From: Prorocentrum cordatum
Lineage: Eukaryota; Sar; Dinophyceae; Prorocentrales; Prorocentraceae
DNA: 64,000 nt
Direction of reading: 5' to 3'
Assembly: GCA_963575745.1 (NCBI GenBank)
Contig: CAUYUJ010000647.1
Span: 393,501-457,500 of the forward strand
Positions 19,615 to 30,659 of the stretch are shown in pieces. The translations under genes were made by a program, and so were the position numbers. The notes under the pieces are model-generated. The model was not told the origin of the DNA. It made no database searches and saw only the letters and a program-made list of their open reading frames with translations. The first letter of the stretch is position 1, and the number at the start of each line of letters is the position of its first letter.

Positions 19615-19725
19615 ATGAGGAGGAGAAGAAGGAGGAGGAGGAGGAGGAAGAGGAAGGAGGAGGAAGAGAAAGAGGAGGAGGAGGAGGATGAGGACGAGAC
19701 AGGAGGATGAAAGGAGGAGGAACGA
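19615..19725. repeat. (GGA)-rich tract
   Basis: Imperfect GGA/GAA tract just after the mini-exon donor. Confidence 0.8.
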
Positions 19726-19978
19726 CGAGGAGGAGGAACGAGGTGATATCGATGTGATGGTTGTGAGGTGATCCTGTTGGCGAGAAGGGGCATTTACTTT
19801 GGAGATCGTATCTTTTTGTTCACGGCGGAACGTGCATATCGCACCAGACACGCGATCATTTGAGGAGCCTTGGGTGGCGCTGGCGGCGCAACGTAGGCAC
19901 CAACGCGGCTGTCCAGGTTTCGACCTGAGCTGTGACGAACGGAAGGAGAACGGAGGCAGGATATTAAGGCAGCAGAAG

Positions 19979-20404
19979 GATGATGATGATGGTGATGCTG
20001 ATGGTGATGATGATGATGATGCTGATGTTGATTATTGTGAACATGATTATTACAATGATGGTGATGCTGATGCTTATGAGGATGCTGATGATTATGCTGA
20101 TGATGATGATGCTGTTCAAGGTGATGATGCTGATGCTGGTGCTGATGCTGCCGATGATGATGATGGTGATGCTGATGATGACGATGATGCTTATGATGAT
20201 GATGCTGCTGCTGAGGATCATGATGATGCTGATGATGATGATGATGATGCCGTTGTCATTGATGATGCAGGTACATGTGACGATAATGGTGAGGATGAAT
20301 GCTGATGATGCTGCTGCTGCTGATAACTACTGATGCTGATGATGCTGATGATGATGACGATGCAGCTGATGATGCTGATGCTGATGATGCTGATGCTGAT
20401 GACC

Positions 20405-20464
<60 letters not shown>

Positions 20465-20704
20465 CTGATGCTGATGCTGATGATGATGCTGATGATAATG
20501 ATGATGATGATGACGATGATGATGACGATGCTGATGACGATGCTGACTATGGTGATGATGCTGATAATGGTGATGGTGATGGTGATGATGATGCTGATGC
20601 TGCTGATGATGATGAGGAGGAGGTGGAGGGAGAGAGGGAGGAGGAGCAGGTGGATGATGAGGAGGAGGAGGTGCAGGATGAGGAGGATTATGATGATGAG
20701 ATGG

Positions 20705-20740
<36 letters not shown>

Positions 20741-20759
20741 CGACGACGACGACGACGAC

Positions 20760-20836
<77 letters not shown>

Positions 20837-20935
20837 GCAGGAGGAGGAGGAGGAGGAGGAGGAGGAGGAGGAGGAGAATGAGAGGGAGGAGGAGGAGGAG
20901 GCGGAGGAGGAGGAGGAGGCGGAGGAGGAAGAGGA
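19979..20935. repeat. (GAT)n array passing into (GGA)n
   Basis: GAT/GCT/GAC trinucleotides from 19979 to about 20835 give Asp/Ala, Met or His/Ile translations depending on frame. A short ACG block lies at 20740-20760. At about 20838 the repeat switches to (GGA)n up to about 20935. Confidence 0.95.
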
Positions 20936-20939
20936 GGTC

Positions 20940-21789
20940 GGAAGACGTCGCCCGCCTCCTTCCGTTCCCGCCAGGTGTCCCACACCGATGCGATCGGTCC
21001 GATTCGATGCTGGTCTCGGCTGGCTCGGTGCCGATCCGATTCCGACTCTCTGTCGATCCGTTGCGGCCGGATGCGGGCACGGAGTCGTGGTGCATTATCT
21101 TTGGTGCGGGTGCGGCCCGATCCGATGCACGTTCCGATCCGACCCAATCTCCCGATGCGATGCGCGTTCCGATCCTGCCCTCCCCCCCTTCCCAGGCCTC
21201 GCCTCGTGAACGGATCATGATCCACGGTTTTGGCAGTTCTCGGCCTCTGGGGGACCTCACGGGGTCCCGGGACGGTTCAAGAGCTACTCGGGATGAGCAG
21301 TTTCATTCCGGGGCAACGCTAAGGGGGGACAGGTTCCGGGGCGGATGCATCGACCCCCAATCGCGCATTTCTCGCCGATCGGGGCCCTACAGCCCACCCC
21401 GCCCAGGAACATGCGGATCCGCTATCGGGAGCATATTCGCCGATCTATCGGCCATGTGTCGCACGGGGCGATCGACATGGGTACGGAAACAATGGGTACA
21501 AAGTCCAGCAGCAGTTTTTATTCATTCTGAACAGGGTTTGCTGTTGGCGCGGCTGCGGTCGTTGCACACTTGAGGCACAAGGCCGCTTGCCCAACAGCGG
21601 CCGCTGTCGGTTCTGGACAACATCTGCTGTTGGGCATCGTGCCCAGTTTTTCCGTACCCATTTCGGGCGTCCAAAATCGCCGATGCCACATCGATGTTTC
21701 CCCCCTTGGCGTCGCGCAGAGGGGGGTAGGGGGAGGGGGGAAGGCTTCTTAGAAAGAGACTGCTTCTAAAAAGCCGCGAGCCTTACATC
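20940..21789. other. No gene seen
   Basis: Contains CCGAT-rich sequence (20985-21190) and a 20-bp segment at 21596-21615 (inside a NotI-like GCGGCCGC context) that recurs exactly at 31528-31547. No supported ORF. Confidence 0.4.
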
Positions 21790-22015
21790 GCAGGCGATTT
21801 TTCTCTCCCAGCCCCCGGCTTTTCGACGACCACTCAGAAAAGGAGGGGAGGGAACCTCGGGAAATCCCCCCAGGGGGCTATTCGGACGCACACCTATCGA
21901 GGATGGACGCCTCCCCATCGTGTATCCCAGGGTTGTGCCCCAAATTTCTGGTCCATTCGAAAAGCCCACGAAGCCTGGGATAGGGATCGGCACATCTCCT
22001 GTTACCTCATCTGCA
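21790..22015. mobile_element. Single arm of the long foldback family
   Basis: Matches the right arm of 6276-6775: CAGGCGATTTTTCTC, GGGGGCTATTCGGACG, CTATCGAGGATGGACGCC, GGTCCATTCGAAAA and GAAGCCTGGGATAGG occur in the same order and spacing. Confidence 0.7.
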
Positions 22016-22603
22016 GACAAGGCCCGCGCCTTCCTCTAAGAAGCAGCCTGCTTCTAAGAAGCCTCCCGCCCCCACCCCTCTCTGCGCGCCGCCAGCCCCC
22101 CCTGAGCCAGTCTCCCCGCCTGACGCTGCCCCCCCCATCTGTTGCGAGGGAGGCACGGCGTCGGAAGCGCCACGCGCAGAGAGCGACCGCCGACGCCCGG
22201 GGACACCACATCTGGATGCGGCAGGCTCGTGCCGGGTCGACGCTGCGGCGGCCCCGCGGCGGGCGTTCCTCCGCCACAAAGAATCTGTACAGTTGTGATG
22301 TCCAAAGCCCGGATAGCGGAACGCCAGAGGGGCCTTCAACACCTGTCGAAGGAGCGCAGGGAGCTCTTGACAGGAGCTTCCGAAGGAGCTTCCGGAAAGC
22401 CTCAGGGCACACGTATCGGGCAACGGTTAGAAAAGGTCTTCTTGGACACGCTGCAACTTCAAGCAAGCCCCGGCGAGGTGTCCTGCTGGAAGCTGGAACG
22501 AGCTCTGGGGATGCCTTTGCTTGCCGGCTTCTAGCCTGGAATCCTCTTAGCCATCTACGAGCTATCCGGAACAGGACACTCTTCAATGGATGGTTCCTGG
22601 GCC

Positions 22604-22677
22604 TCAGGGGAGGGTTGGCGGTGTATAAATCACACCACTGGGAGCCAGTGACGTTATACACCGCCACCCTCCCCTGA
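22604..22677. repeat. Perfectly nested hairpin
   Basis: TCAGGGGAGGGTTGGCGGTG plus TATAA (22604-22628) pairs with TTATACACCGCCACCCTCCC plus CTGA (22654-22677) with one bulged base. Inside, CACTGG GAG CCAGTG (22636-22650) forms a second stem. I see no ORF in it. Confidence 0.8.
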
Positions 22678-22739
22678 AGGTGGTAGCAAGACCGTCCCGC
22701 ACCTCCGTGACATCTGGGGGCAACTCCCGGTACCGCGCC

Positions 22740-23340
22740 CCCGTGCCTCCCAGGGAGGCCCCAAAACGCTCCAGGACGGCCCAAGACGCCCCAAGGAGCC
22801 CCCAGACCGCGAAAGGACGGCCCAAGACGCTTCCAAGCGACCCAAGACAGACTTCTGACGGCTCTCCAGGCTCCCAGGAGGCCTCCAAGAGGCCCCAAGA
22901 GAGCTCCGAGAGGCGTCCCGTCCCGGGAGCGCCCGAAGAGGCCAACATCGTTGATTTTTTCTTTGCGGCTTTTAGCTTTCTCGCGTTTCGAGCTTCCAAC
23001 GCTCCAGGACGGCCGAAAGAAAGCCACCAAGAGCGCCCCAAGACCGCCCAAGAGCCCCCAAGCCGGATCCAAGACGGGCCAAGAAGGCCCAAAGACGGCC
23101 CAAGAGCGCCCCGAGGCAGCTCAAGAGAGCCCCAAGACCGAAAAGCCGCCCAACAGGGGGAACGCAAATCGACAATCCCGGCTTTCCGCTCCAAGAGGCC
23201 CCCAGGAGGCCCCAAGAGTACCCCAAAGAGCCTGAAGAGGCCCCGAAGAGCCCCGAAGAGGCCCAAAAGTGGCCCGAAGAGGCCCCCAAACAGCCCCCCA
23301 GCGGCCTCCAACCTGCCTCCCATGAGTTCCCTGCACGCCT
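22740..23340 (+). repeat. CCCCAAGAGGCC-type composite repeat
   Basis: Irregular 10-14-bp units (CCAAGACGGCC, CCCCAAGAGG) surround an A/T-richer core at about 22945-23000 (GATTTTTTCTTTGCGGC...CGAGCTTCCAACGCTCC) and a second core at 23155-23190 (GGGGGAACGC...CGACAATCCCGGC). Both cores recur in the 28950-29660 copy, and in reverse near 45950-46110. Confidence 0.65.
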
Positions 23341-23640
23341 CTTAGGCCCCCCCCCCGACTCCTGCACACTACATGTTAGGATGCCCCACTTGGAAAAACA
23401 TGGAATCCAGTGATTATCTGTTTGTTCGAGTTCATCCCGAGCCCCATCGGGGTCACATTGCAAAGATTTTTCGAGAATGCTGTTGAACTCTCTGACGCTG
23501 TCATGGCACTCTTCTGGGTCGTCTTCGTGTCCTCTTGGCTGCCCCTGAAACCACCGTAAACATCGAGATCCTATGAGTTCACCTGTCCAGCCTAGCTAGA
23601 ACGTCAGCGTGTGCGCGCGCGCCAATGAAAAGAGGGGACC
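23341..23640. other. Spacer with hairpin-motif copy
   Basis: Contains AAAAACATGGAATCCAGTGA at about 23395, related to a segment at 23878. At 23589-23602 it contains the AGCCTAGCTAGAAC box, here followed by a degenerate GCGCGC loop. Confidence 0.5.
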
Positions 23641-23840
23641 TCCCAAAGCCTTACGAGCGCTTCGCCCCAAGGTGGCCCCAGAGTTCTCCCAGAGGTTCTC
23701 GAGGCGCCACCCAGATGCCTGCGGAGACTCCAAGGAGGCTCCCAGGAGGCACAAAGAGCTTCCTAAAAAGCCCCGACAGATTCCCAAGACGCCGCCAAAC
23801 GGCGCCCAGAGGCGTCCCAACCGTCCACGGCCTGTATCCA
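23641..23840 (+). repeat. CCCCAAGAGGCC-type composite repeat, short copy
   Basis: Same 10-14-bp word structure as the 22740 block, without the A/T-rich core. Confidence 0.5.
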
Positions 23841-24147
23841 GGAAGCTTCTGACCCACGGCCCAGGCATGGCAATTTGAAAAACATGGAATTCCAATAATC
23901 CCTTGTTTTCAAGCTTACTGCGTATTGCTTGCACGACAGACCATATCTAAGGCTCCCGCCACCACCGAAAAAAGTTCCCAGGAAGCCTTCGAGGGCCCGA
24001 AGTCATCGAACACTAAACAGGAAATTTGTGTTTGTGTGGTTTCCGCATTTCCCCTTTATACGCTTCCGAGGCTTGCGCAGGGACTATAAGAAGCTTGTAG
24101 ATGCACTTTGCACATCAATTATTGAGATTCCATGCGTTTGCCTTTTG

Positions 24148-24221
24148 AGCCTAGCTAGAACTTGAGCGCGCGCGAAGCGCTTGATGGTTCTAGTATATAC
24201 CTATATATACAGATGTACAAC

Positions 24222-24276
<55 letters not shown>

Positions 24277-24280
24277 GTGG
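24148..24280. repeat. AGCCTAGCTAGAAC hairpin motif with (TA)n
   Basis: AGCCTAGCTAGAAC (24148-24161) and GTTCTAG (24186-24192) pair around GAGCGC...GCGCTT, followed by a (TA)n run to about 24272. A near-identical motif lies at 30239-30290. Confidence 0.6.
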
Positions 24281-24957
24281 CGCAGTCTCCAGGTTGAACG
24301 CCACAGTGCCCCAGAATCGGCCAATGTGGAACGGTCTGGCGATCGAGAAACCGCCGATCTTTCAAGGTCGAGCGATGCACGAGGTGTCAGAAACTGGCGC
24401 AGGGGTCGTCACGATGCGAACCTGCCGCACATTCGAGGTTGACTAGCATCGATCGACCCTGCCAGATCAAGGGATATCCTTGTGCCCTGAGCTTCGCGAC
24501 CAATGCTTTCTACATTCCTGTGGCAGTGTGTCGGCGGCGAGCCCGCGGGGACAAGTTAGAAGGGGCGGGCCTTTCAGAAGGCTCGGATTCTCCCCATCCT
24601 TCTGAGAAGTTGTCTGAGCCTTCCCCGAAGACGCAGGAAACCTCAGAAGGCGCGAGGGCTTCTGAGAAGTCCCGCCGCCTTTGAGAAGGCCGTCTCCTTC
24701 TCGTTTCCCCTCGCTCGCCGCCGAATGTGGCCCTCGGAAGGGTCTTGTGTCGGCGCCGCCCAAATATACAAATCAACACTGTGTGTGCGTCGCCACCCCC
24801 AGGGGCGACGCGCGCACCGAGAAATCTGATAGTACATGCGTCGAGGCGGGCGCTTTTTGGCCATACCGCTCGGGAGACGATGTGCTACAAGATGGTTATA
24901 CCTATACGACCACCCTTCGGGTGATAAGGAGGTTCGGGGGGGGGGGGGGGAACCAAC
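24281..24957. other. No gene seen
   Basis: Mixed sequence. 24560-24680 has CTTCTGAGAAG/CCTTCTGAGAA words repeated several times. It ends in a G run at about 24938-24950. Confidence 0.4.
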
Positions 24958-25681
24958 GTCTCACTCGATCGGTCTCACTATCGATCTCAGTATCGTTCTC
25001 ACTATCGATCTCGCTCGATCGATCTCACTCGATCGATCTCACAATCGATCTCACAATCGATATCACTCGATCTATCTCATTCGATCGATCTCACAATCGA
25101 TCTCACAATCGATCTCACAATCGATCACACAATCGATCTCACATTCGGTCTCAATATCGATCTCACTATCGATATCACAATCGCTTTCACAATCAACGTC
25201 ATCATCATCATCATCATCATCAATATCATCAACATCAACATCATCACCAACATCGTCATCATCATGAGGGCACCGTCATCATCATCATCATTCATCATCA
25301 TCATCATCATCATCATCATACACATCATCATCAACGTCAGCATCATCATCGGGACAACATCATCATCATCATCACCATCATCATCTCATCATCAACATCA
25401 TCATCGGGACACCGTCATCGTCATCATCATCAGCAGCATCATAATCACCATCATAATCGGGACACCATCATGATCACCATCGTTCTCATCATCAACATTA
25501 TCATCAACATCGTCATCATCATCGGGACACCATCATCATGATCATCGCATCATCATCATCATCAACATCATCATCAACAACATCATCAACATTGGGGCAC
25601 CATCATCATGAGCAACATCATCATCATCAACATCGTCATTCTCATTATTATCATCATCGGGACACCATCAGCATCACCATC

Positions 25682-25712
<31 letters not shown>

Positions 25713-25972
25713 GCATCATCATCGGGACACCATAATCATCATCAACATCATTATCACCTGGACACCATTTCCATCAACATCATCATCACCAACATCATCG
25801 GAATCATCATCTTCATCAACATCATCATCATCATCATCATCATCATCGGGACACCATCATCGTTATCATCATCAACATAGTCATCATGAACATCATCATC
25901 CTCATCATCGGGACACTATCATCATCATCATCATCGACACCATCATCATCATCATCATCTTCATCGGGACAC

Positions 25973-26018
<46 letters not shown>

Positions 26019-26046
26019 TCATATCATCATCATCATCATCATAATG

Positions 26047-26097
<51 letters not shown>

Positions 26098-26098
26098 G

Positions 26099-26142
<44 letters not shown>

Positions 26143-26165
26143 TTCATCATCTCATCATCATCACC
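24958..26165. repeat. ATCGATCTCACA minisatellite passing into (ATC)n with GGGACACC marks
   Basis: 24958-25195 is a 10-12-bp TCGATCTCAC(A/T)A repeat. From 25200 it becomes (ATC)n. GGGACACC or one-base variants interrupt the array about every 50-70 bp, near 25265, 25348, 25408, 25459, 25523, 25595, 25660, 25725, 25849, 25910 and 25965. Confidence 0.9.
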
Positions 26166-26400
26166 CTCGCGGGACACCGCAGGACACCAGCGGGACACCG
26201 CGGGACACCGCGGGACACCGCGGGACACCGCGGGACACCGGCGGGACACCGCGGGGCCCCGGCCGCCCGGAAGGGAATCATTTGGTCCGGCCGCGCCTCA
26301 GCCACATGGGACACCAGCGGGACACCGGCGGGACACCGCGGGGCCCCGGCCGCCCGGAAGGGAATCATTTGGTCCGGCCGCGCCTCAGCCACAGGAGACT
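26166..26400. repeat. CGGGACACCG array and 87-bp direct duplication
   Basis: 26166-26245 is nearly pure CGGGACACCG. The following segment, GGGGCCCCGGCCGCCCGGAA through GCCGCGCCTCAGCCACA, occurs twice (about 26251-26305 and 26338-26392) with very few differences. Confidence 0.85.
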
Positions 26401-26596
26401 TTCTCTCGCCCGCCCACGCAGCTTCGCCTCGCCCGCACGGCACGCACGAACACGAAACCGAAATCGATTTCCCGGTAGGGGGGCTCTCCGTTCCACTTCG
26501 ATCTCACCCCCCCACCTCCGACTAGTTGTTCGGGCCGGACGCCGTGTCCTGCCGTGTCCTTGTGCGTCCCATCCGCCCCGACCGCACCCCGCGCAG

Positions 26597-26662
26597 ACGC
26601 ACGCGCTCCAGCAGCTCGTGCTGCCCGCCCAGCCGCCGGACCGCGAGGGCCTGGAGCCCGCG
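26597..26662 (+). CDS. Putative mini-exon, 22 codons
   Basis: An island lies between acceptor CGCGCAG and a GTGGGC donor. The in-phase frame reads THALQQLVLPAQPPDREGLE then Pro-Ala. Short, GC3-rich and flanked by ATC and GGA arrays, like the other exon-like islands. No family recognised. Confidence 0.3.
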
Positions 26663-27027
26663 GTGGGCCCGTGGGCGGCCCGGCGGCCCAGTGGGCCCCG
26701 AGATCGGTACGGTCGGGTCGCTGTGAAAGGAGAGGCGTGCGCGGAGGAGGAGGGCGAGGAGGAGGAGGAGGAGGAGGAGGACCGGTGCAAACCCACGACT
26801 CATCAATGTTGTTGGAATACATCCTCCCTCTAAGCTCCCTCCTCATAGGATCTTACAGTGGTTCATTTGCACTGAGGGAATTGCGCCGTTGGGGAACAAC
26901 CGAGTGAACATCCCGAAGCGTGCCAAAACACAACTCTCAGGATTTCAACGCCACGAGTAAGCCTGACTGCTATGTCTTGGAGATCCTGTTATCGTGCCAG
27001 AATCACTCTTGCATTTTTTTAAATAAC
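26663..27027. other. No gene seen
   Basis: Short GGA tract (26745-26780), then unremarkable sequence leading into the tandem repeat at 27028. Confidence 0.4.
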
Positions 27028-27350
27028 GAATGTGCGCGGCGCAAAGGCGAGAGCCACATTTTGAAAACGACCCGCCCTGAATCCGTGAAGCTCTTGCAAT
27101 TCGTAAAACGAGTGTGCGCGGCAATGAGGCGTCATCCATAAGTTGAAAGCGACCTGCCTTCAACCCGTGAAGCTGTTGCAATTGTTTAGAACGAATGTGC
27201 GCGGCGCTACGGTGAAGGCCACATGTTGGAAACCACCCGCCCTCAATCCGTGAAGCTGCTGCATTTTGTGAACACGAAAGTGCGCGGCGCTAAGGCGAGA
27301 GCCACATTTTGGAAGCCACCCGCCCTCCATCTGTGAACCTGCTGCCAATT
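27028..27350. repeat. Four tandem units of about 80-95 bp
   Basis: Each unit has the order AATGTGCGCGGCGC.A.GG, GCCACATTTTG, ACCCGCCCTCAATCCGTGAA and GCTGCTGCAA. Frames are not conserved from unit to unit. Confidence 0.8.
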
Positions 27351-27477
27351 TTTGAGCTTCAGCCTCATGAGAAGGAAGGAAGTCGCAGGCGGAACGCCCA
27401 GCCCGCCCTCTCGACCAGCCTTGGGGTGCGACAGGGAGAATTCATTTCCATTGAGGAGGAGGCGAGGGCCCTGATGG

Positions 27478-27685
27478 GACGCCCGGGTGCCCGGGTGCCC
27501 GGGGGTGCCCTGGTGCCCGGATGCCCGGGCGTGCCTGGAGGTGCCCGGGTGCCCGGGGGTGCCCAGGGGTGCCCTATAGCCCAATAGCCCTGTAGCCCTA
27601 CAATTCTATAGCCCTATGGCTCTATAGCCCTATAGCTCAATAGCCCTATAGCCCTTTAGCCCCCTAGCCCTATAGCCCTGATTGT
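27478..27685. repeat. GTGCCCGGG repeat then TATAGCCC repeat
   Basis: 27478-27570 is built from GTGCCCGGG(G/C) words. 27574-27685 is built from TATAGCCC/CAATAGCCC words of 9-10 bp. Confidence 0.85.
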
Positions 27686-28076
27686 TTTTTTCTCCAGTAT
27701 CATGCTTTTCGTTGGAATCCGCGTTTTTTCCAAATGCATGTTCTTTAACGAGACCTCGTGGATTCCTCCAGGTGCCAGGGACGGAACGAGCTGCCGAATT
27801 TCGCAAACACGCACAGGTCAGAGTCGAAGAAGCGGCGGTCAGCGGAGCCCCTGGTGCCTCCCCTGAGAGCGCCAGGGTCGCCATGAAGGAAATTAACGAA
27901 CGGACAACACACCCATGCCCATCTTGGGGACGGAGGGGGCTACGGCTAGTTTCGTGTTGTCGGATGGGGGTCTTTGCTCGAACGGGAGCCCCCCCCCCGC
28001 GGTCCGAGAACCCGCCCCCATACCCATAGCCAGTCCTCCTCCCTCTGTTCCCCCTGTGGGTATGTGTGTGTGTGTT

Positions 28077-28114
<38 letters not shown>

Positions 28115-28470
28115 TGTGTCCGTTGGTCCCCTCTGGCGGCCGCACCTCGGTCGCTCTGCTGCGCTGCCCGCCTCCAGCTTGCGCTGGACCTGCCACCCAC
28201 ACTTGGCTGTGCCCGGCTGCCCGCCGGCTGTCGCCCCCCAGCTGCTGCCTCGCCGCCGCCGCTGGCCCCCGTCCCGGCGCCCACCCCGCCGCGGCCTGGC
28301 GCTACTCTGAGCGGGCCCGGCCTCCTCTCCCTCCCGCCCGCGCCGGGCCTCCTCTTCTCTCCTCCCGCGTGCCCTGCGGCTTAATTCGTGTTTTGTGGGA
28401 CTCACTAATGCCACATCGCCGGAGCAGTCCCCCTGTCCAGCCGCCGACGCAAAAGTGTGGGTGTCCGTAC
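27686..28470. other. No gene supported
   Basis: Contains a (TC)n/(TG)n tract at about 28058-28118 and a C-rich block 28140-28340. Pro- and Arg-rich frames are present on both strands with no motif. Confidence 0.4.
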
Positions 28471-28545
28471 CCCCCCCTGGCTCAAGCCTGTGGCCCGAGC
28501 CCCTTGGCTCAAGCCGTCTGGGCTCGACCACGCCCCTGGCTCAGG
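28471..28545 (+). other. Three spaced TGGCTCAAG-like words
   Basis: CCCCCTGGCTCAAGCC (word at 28478-28486), CCCCTTGGCTCAAGCC (28504-28513) and CCCCTGGCTCAGG (28536-28545) occur at 26-32-bp spacing. They match the 3' end of the dinoflagellate spliced leader and may be stacked leader relics, or a chance small repeat. Confidence 0.3.
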
Positions 28546-28949
28546 TGCGGCCCTCGGGCCCCGGCACGATGGAGAGCGCGGCGGCGCGGCGACGGCGGTA
28601 GCGGGCGGCTGACTCCGCCCGCGCTGCCGGCGCTGCGGGCGGCGCGAGTGCTGCTCAACTTCGCTTTGGTTGGCGCGCTTGCGGAGGAGGGCCCAGGCAA
28701 GGAGGGAGGAGCGGCGACGGGCACATGGAAAGGAGAGCGCAAGGAAAGAGGACGACAGAGACGACGATTAACGAATGATGGCGACGACGACTCGAACGGA
28801 GAAGCCCCTCACACACGCCGATAGGGTCGACGGATTTGTTTGTGTGTATATGTGTGTATGTTTATGTGTGTATATACATACGTATATCAATAGAAATGGG
28901 GAGGGAGTCCCCGGGGCCCCAGACTACACTGATTTCGCTTCTGACCGTT
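28546..28949. other. No gene seen
   Basis: Unremarkable sequence with a TGTGTATA-rich patch at 28840-28885. Confidence 0.4.
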
Positions 28950-30000
28950 TTGGGCCCCAGAACACTTCAAAGGAGGGGAAAAGGGGCGACGAGAGTGCCC
29001 GAGAGACGTCCAAGAGGGCGCCAAAATGGCCCAAAACCGCACAAGATAATTTCAAAATTGGTCCAACATGGCTTGAAGACAACCCAAAAGGGTTTCAAGA
29101 GGGCCAAATTGCCTTCGAAAGGACTCCCACGAGGCCCTCAGGAGGCGAAACACATTTTTTTGTGTTGGTTTGTTGTTGGTTCCCCCCCATGAGGGTTTTT
29201 GAAGGTTTTTCGTGTTCTCGCTTTTTCGTGCTTCCGACGGTCCAAGACAGCCCGCGAGGCCCCTGAAATCAGTTCAAGACGGTCCAAGAGGCACCCAGAG
29301 AGGGCGCCACGACGGCGCAAGAGAGTCCCAAGACGGCCCAAGAGTGCCCCAATACGGCCCAAGAGGCGCGCAAGATCGCTCACGAGGGCCCCGAAACGGC
29401 CCCAAGAGGGGCCCAAGAAGGGGGAACACGAACCGACAATTCGAGCCTTCCGTCCCAAGAGGCCCTTAGGAGGCCCCAAGAGGGCCCCAAGAGAACCCCA
29501 AGAGGCCCCTAGCCCCCTAGAGGCTCCACGAGGCCCCAAAGAGGTCCACAGAGAGGCCCCAAAAGAGCACCCTGAATGGCCGAACGGCCTTCAACAGGCT
29601 TCCAAAACTGCCTCCCCAGGAGGCCTCCCACGAATTCCAAACGAAGTTCCAAGAGGCTTCTAACCCAAAAACCAGGCACGGTGGCGGGATGTGCCGAGGG
29701 CCACTAGATGGTCCCAAATGCCCAAGACGGCTTCCAAGCGGCCCAGGAGGCCGCCAATATACCCAAGAGGCTTCCAAGAGGTCTCCCAACAGAGCTCGAA
29801 GAGACCAACAATATTTTCTCCACCGGTTTTCAAACAATTTTGGCGTTTCCGCCTGTTCCGCTTCCCAACGCTGCAAAACGCCCCAAGAGACTCCGAAGAT
29901 CGCCCCAAGACGGCCCAATAGGCTTCAAAAGCGCCCCAAGACGGCCCAATAGTTTCAAAACGCCGAAGGGACGTCCACGACGGCCCGAGAGGGCCCCAAC
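28950..30000 (+). repeat. CCCCAAGAGGCC-type composite repeats, two blocks
   Basis: Blocks 28950-29660 and 29700-30000. The first repeats the core order of the 22740 copy, T-rich core (29160-29240), then GGGGGAACACGAACCGACAA (29421-29440) and AGGCCC.TAGGAGGCCCCAAG. The second has its own T-rich core at 29805-29875. Ser/Trp/Leu-rich or Lys/Arg-rich frames are composition artefacts. Confidence 0.65.
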
Positions 30001-30238
30001 CGCGGCCATTCTTTTCTTTCTCCCCTAGGGAACCTCTTCACCTCCACTTTTCCTCCCTGTCCTTGCTACGTCCAGCCGCGGCAAATACAAGGGCCCCCGA
30101 AGTGCCTTTGGGCCTGCCTTAAGCCGTGGTGGGTGGACCGTAAGAAGTCTTGGAAGCCACTTGGGCTGTCTTCGTGGTTTTTGGGAGCCCCAGAGAAGAA
30201 GTGTCATGGAATAGAGATCCCCAAGAGTTCGACCACCC

Positions 30239-30290
30239 AGCCTAGCGAGAACTCGAGCGCGCGCGAAGCGCTCGCGATGGTTCTAGTGTA
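30239..30290. repeat. AGCCTAGCGAGAAC hairpin motif
   Basis: AGAAC pairs with GTTCT, and GAGCGC (30255-30260) pairs with GCGCTC (30268-30273) around a GCGCGAA loop, then TAGTGTATATA. It is the third copy of the motif at 23589 and 24148. Confidence 0.6.
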
Positions 30291-30299
30291 TATAGTGTT

Positions 30300-30655
30300 T
30301 TCCTCTGGCGCGCAACGGTCGTTGCCCCGCCCCCCCCAGTAAGGGTACTGATCGTACATAGGGGGGAGGTGTGGGTCCCCCCCTACATTCTGCTGGCGCG
30401 CGTACTGTGGCGACCGCAGCGCCCCCTCGCCCCGACGTGCCCCTACACCGCCCAAGCGTTGCCATTGCCATTACCCGCCTCCCCCCCGATATGTAACGAC
30501 CGTTGCCGGCAACCGCAAAGGAACAGTCTCGAGGGGGACGGGTCCCGGAGGCTTTTCGCCGTTCTCGGGCTCCTGAGGCCGTCTTTTCGGGCGACCTAGC
30601 CCATACATATCCACTGCTCCTGCCCAGGCCCATCCTGGACGCGAGAGCTGTGCAT
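30300..30655. other. No gene seen
   Basis: C/G-rich spacer between composite repeats and the next dispersed repeat. Confidence 0.4.
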
Positions 30656-30659
30656 ACAC

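Noticed and set aside
20218-21225. 335-codon ORF with poly-His
   Set aside because: Poly-His comes from (ATG)n/(CAT)n; the N-terminal part has no recognised motif.
22007-23323. Trp/Gly/Leu-rich ORFs (LGASWG-type) of 240-356 codons
   Set aside because: They read through CTTGGGG-type composite repeats; similar translations appear from each block and lack domains.
24148-24195. AGCCTAGCTAGAAC hairpin considered as a hammerhead ribozyme
   Set aside because: The required CUGAUGA and GAAA core boxes are absent.
27574-27685. TATAGCCC repeats considered as telomeric DNA
   Set aside because: The word does not match TTTAGGG-type telomeres, varies from unit to unit and is internal to the window.
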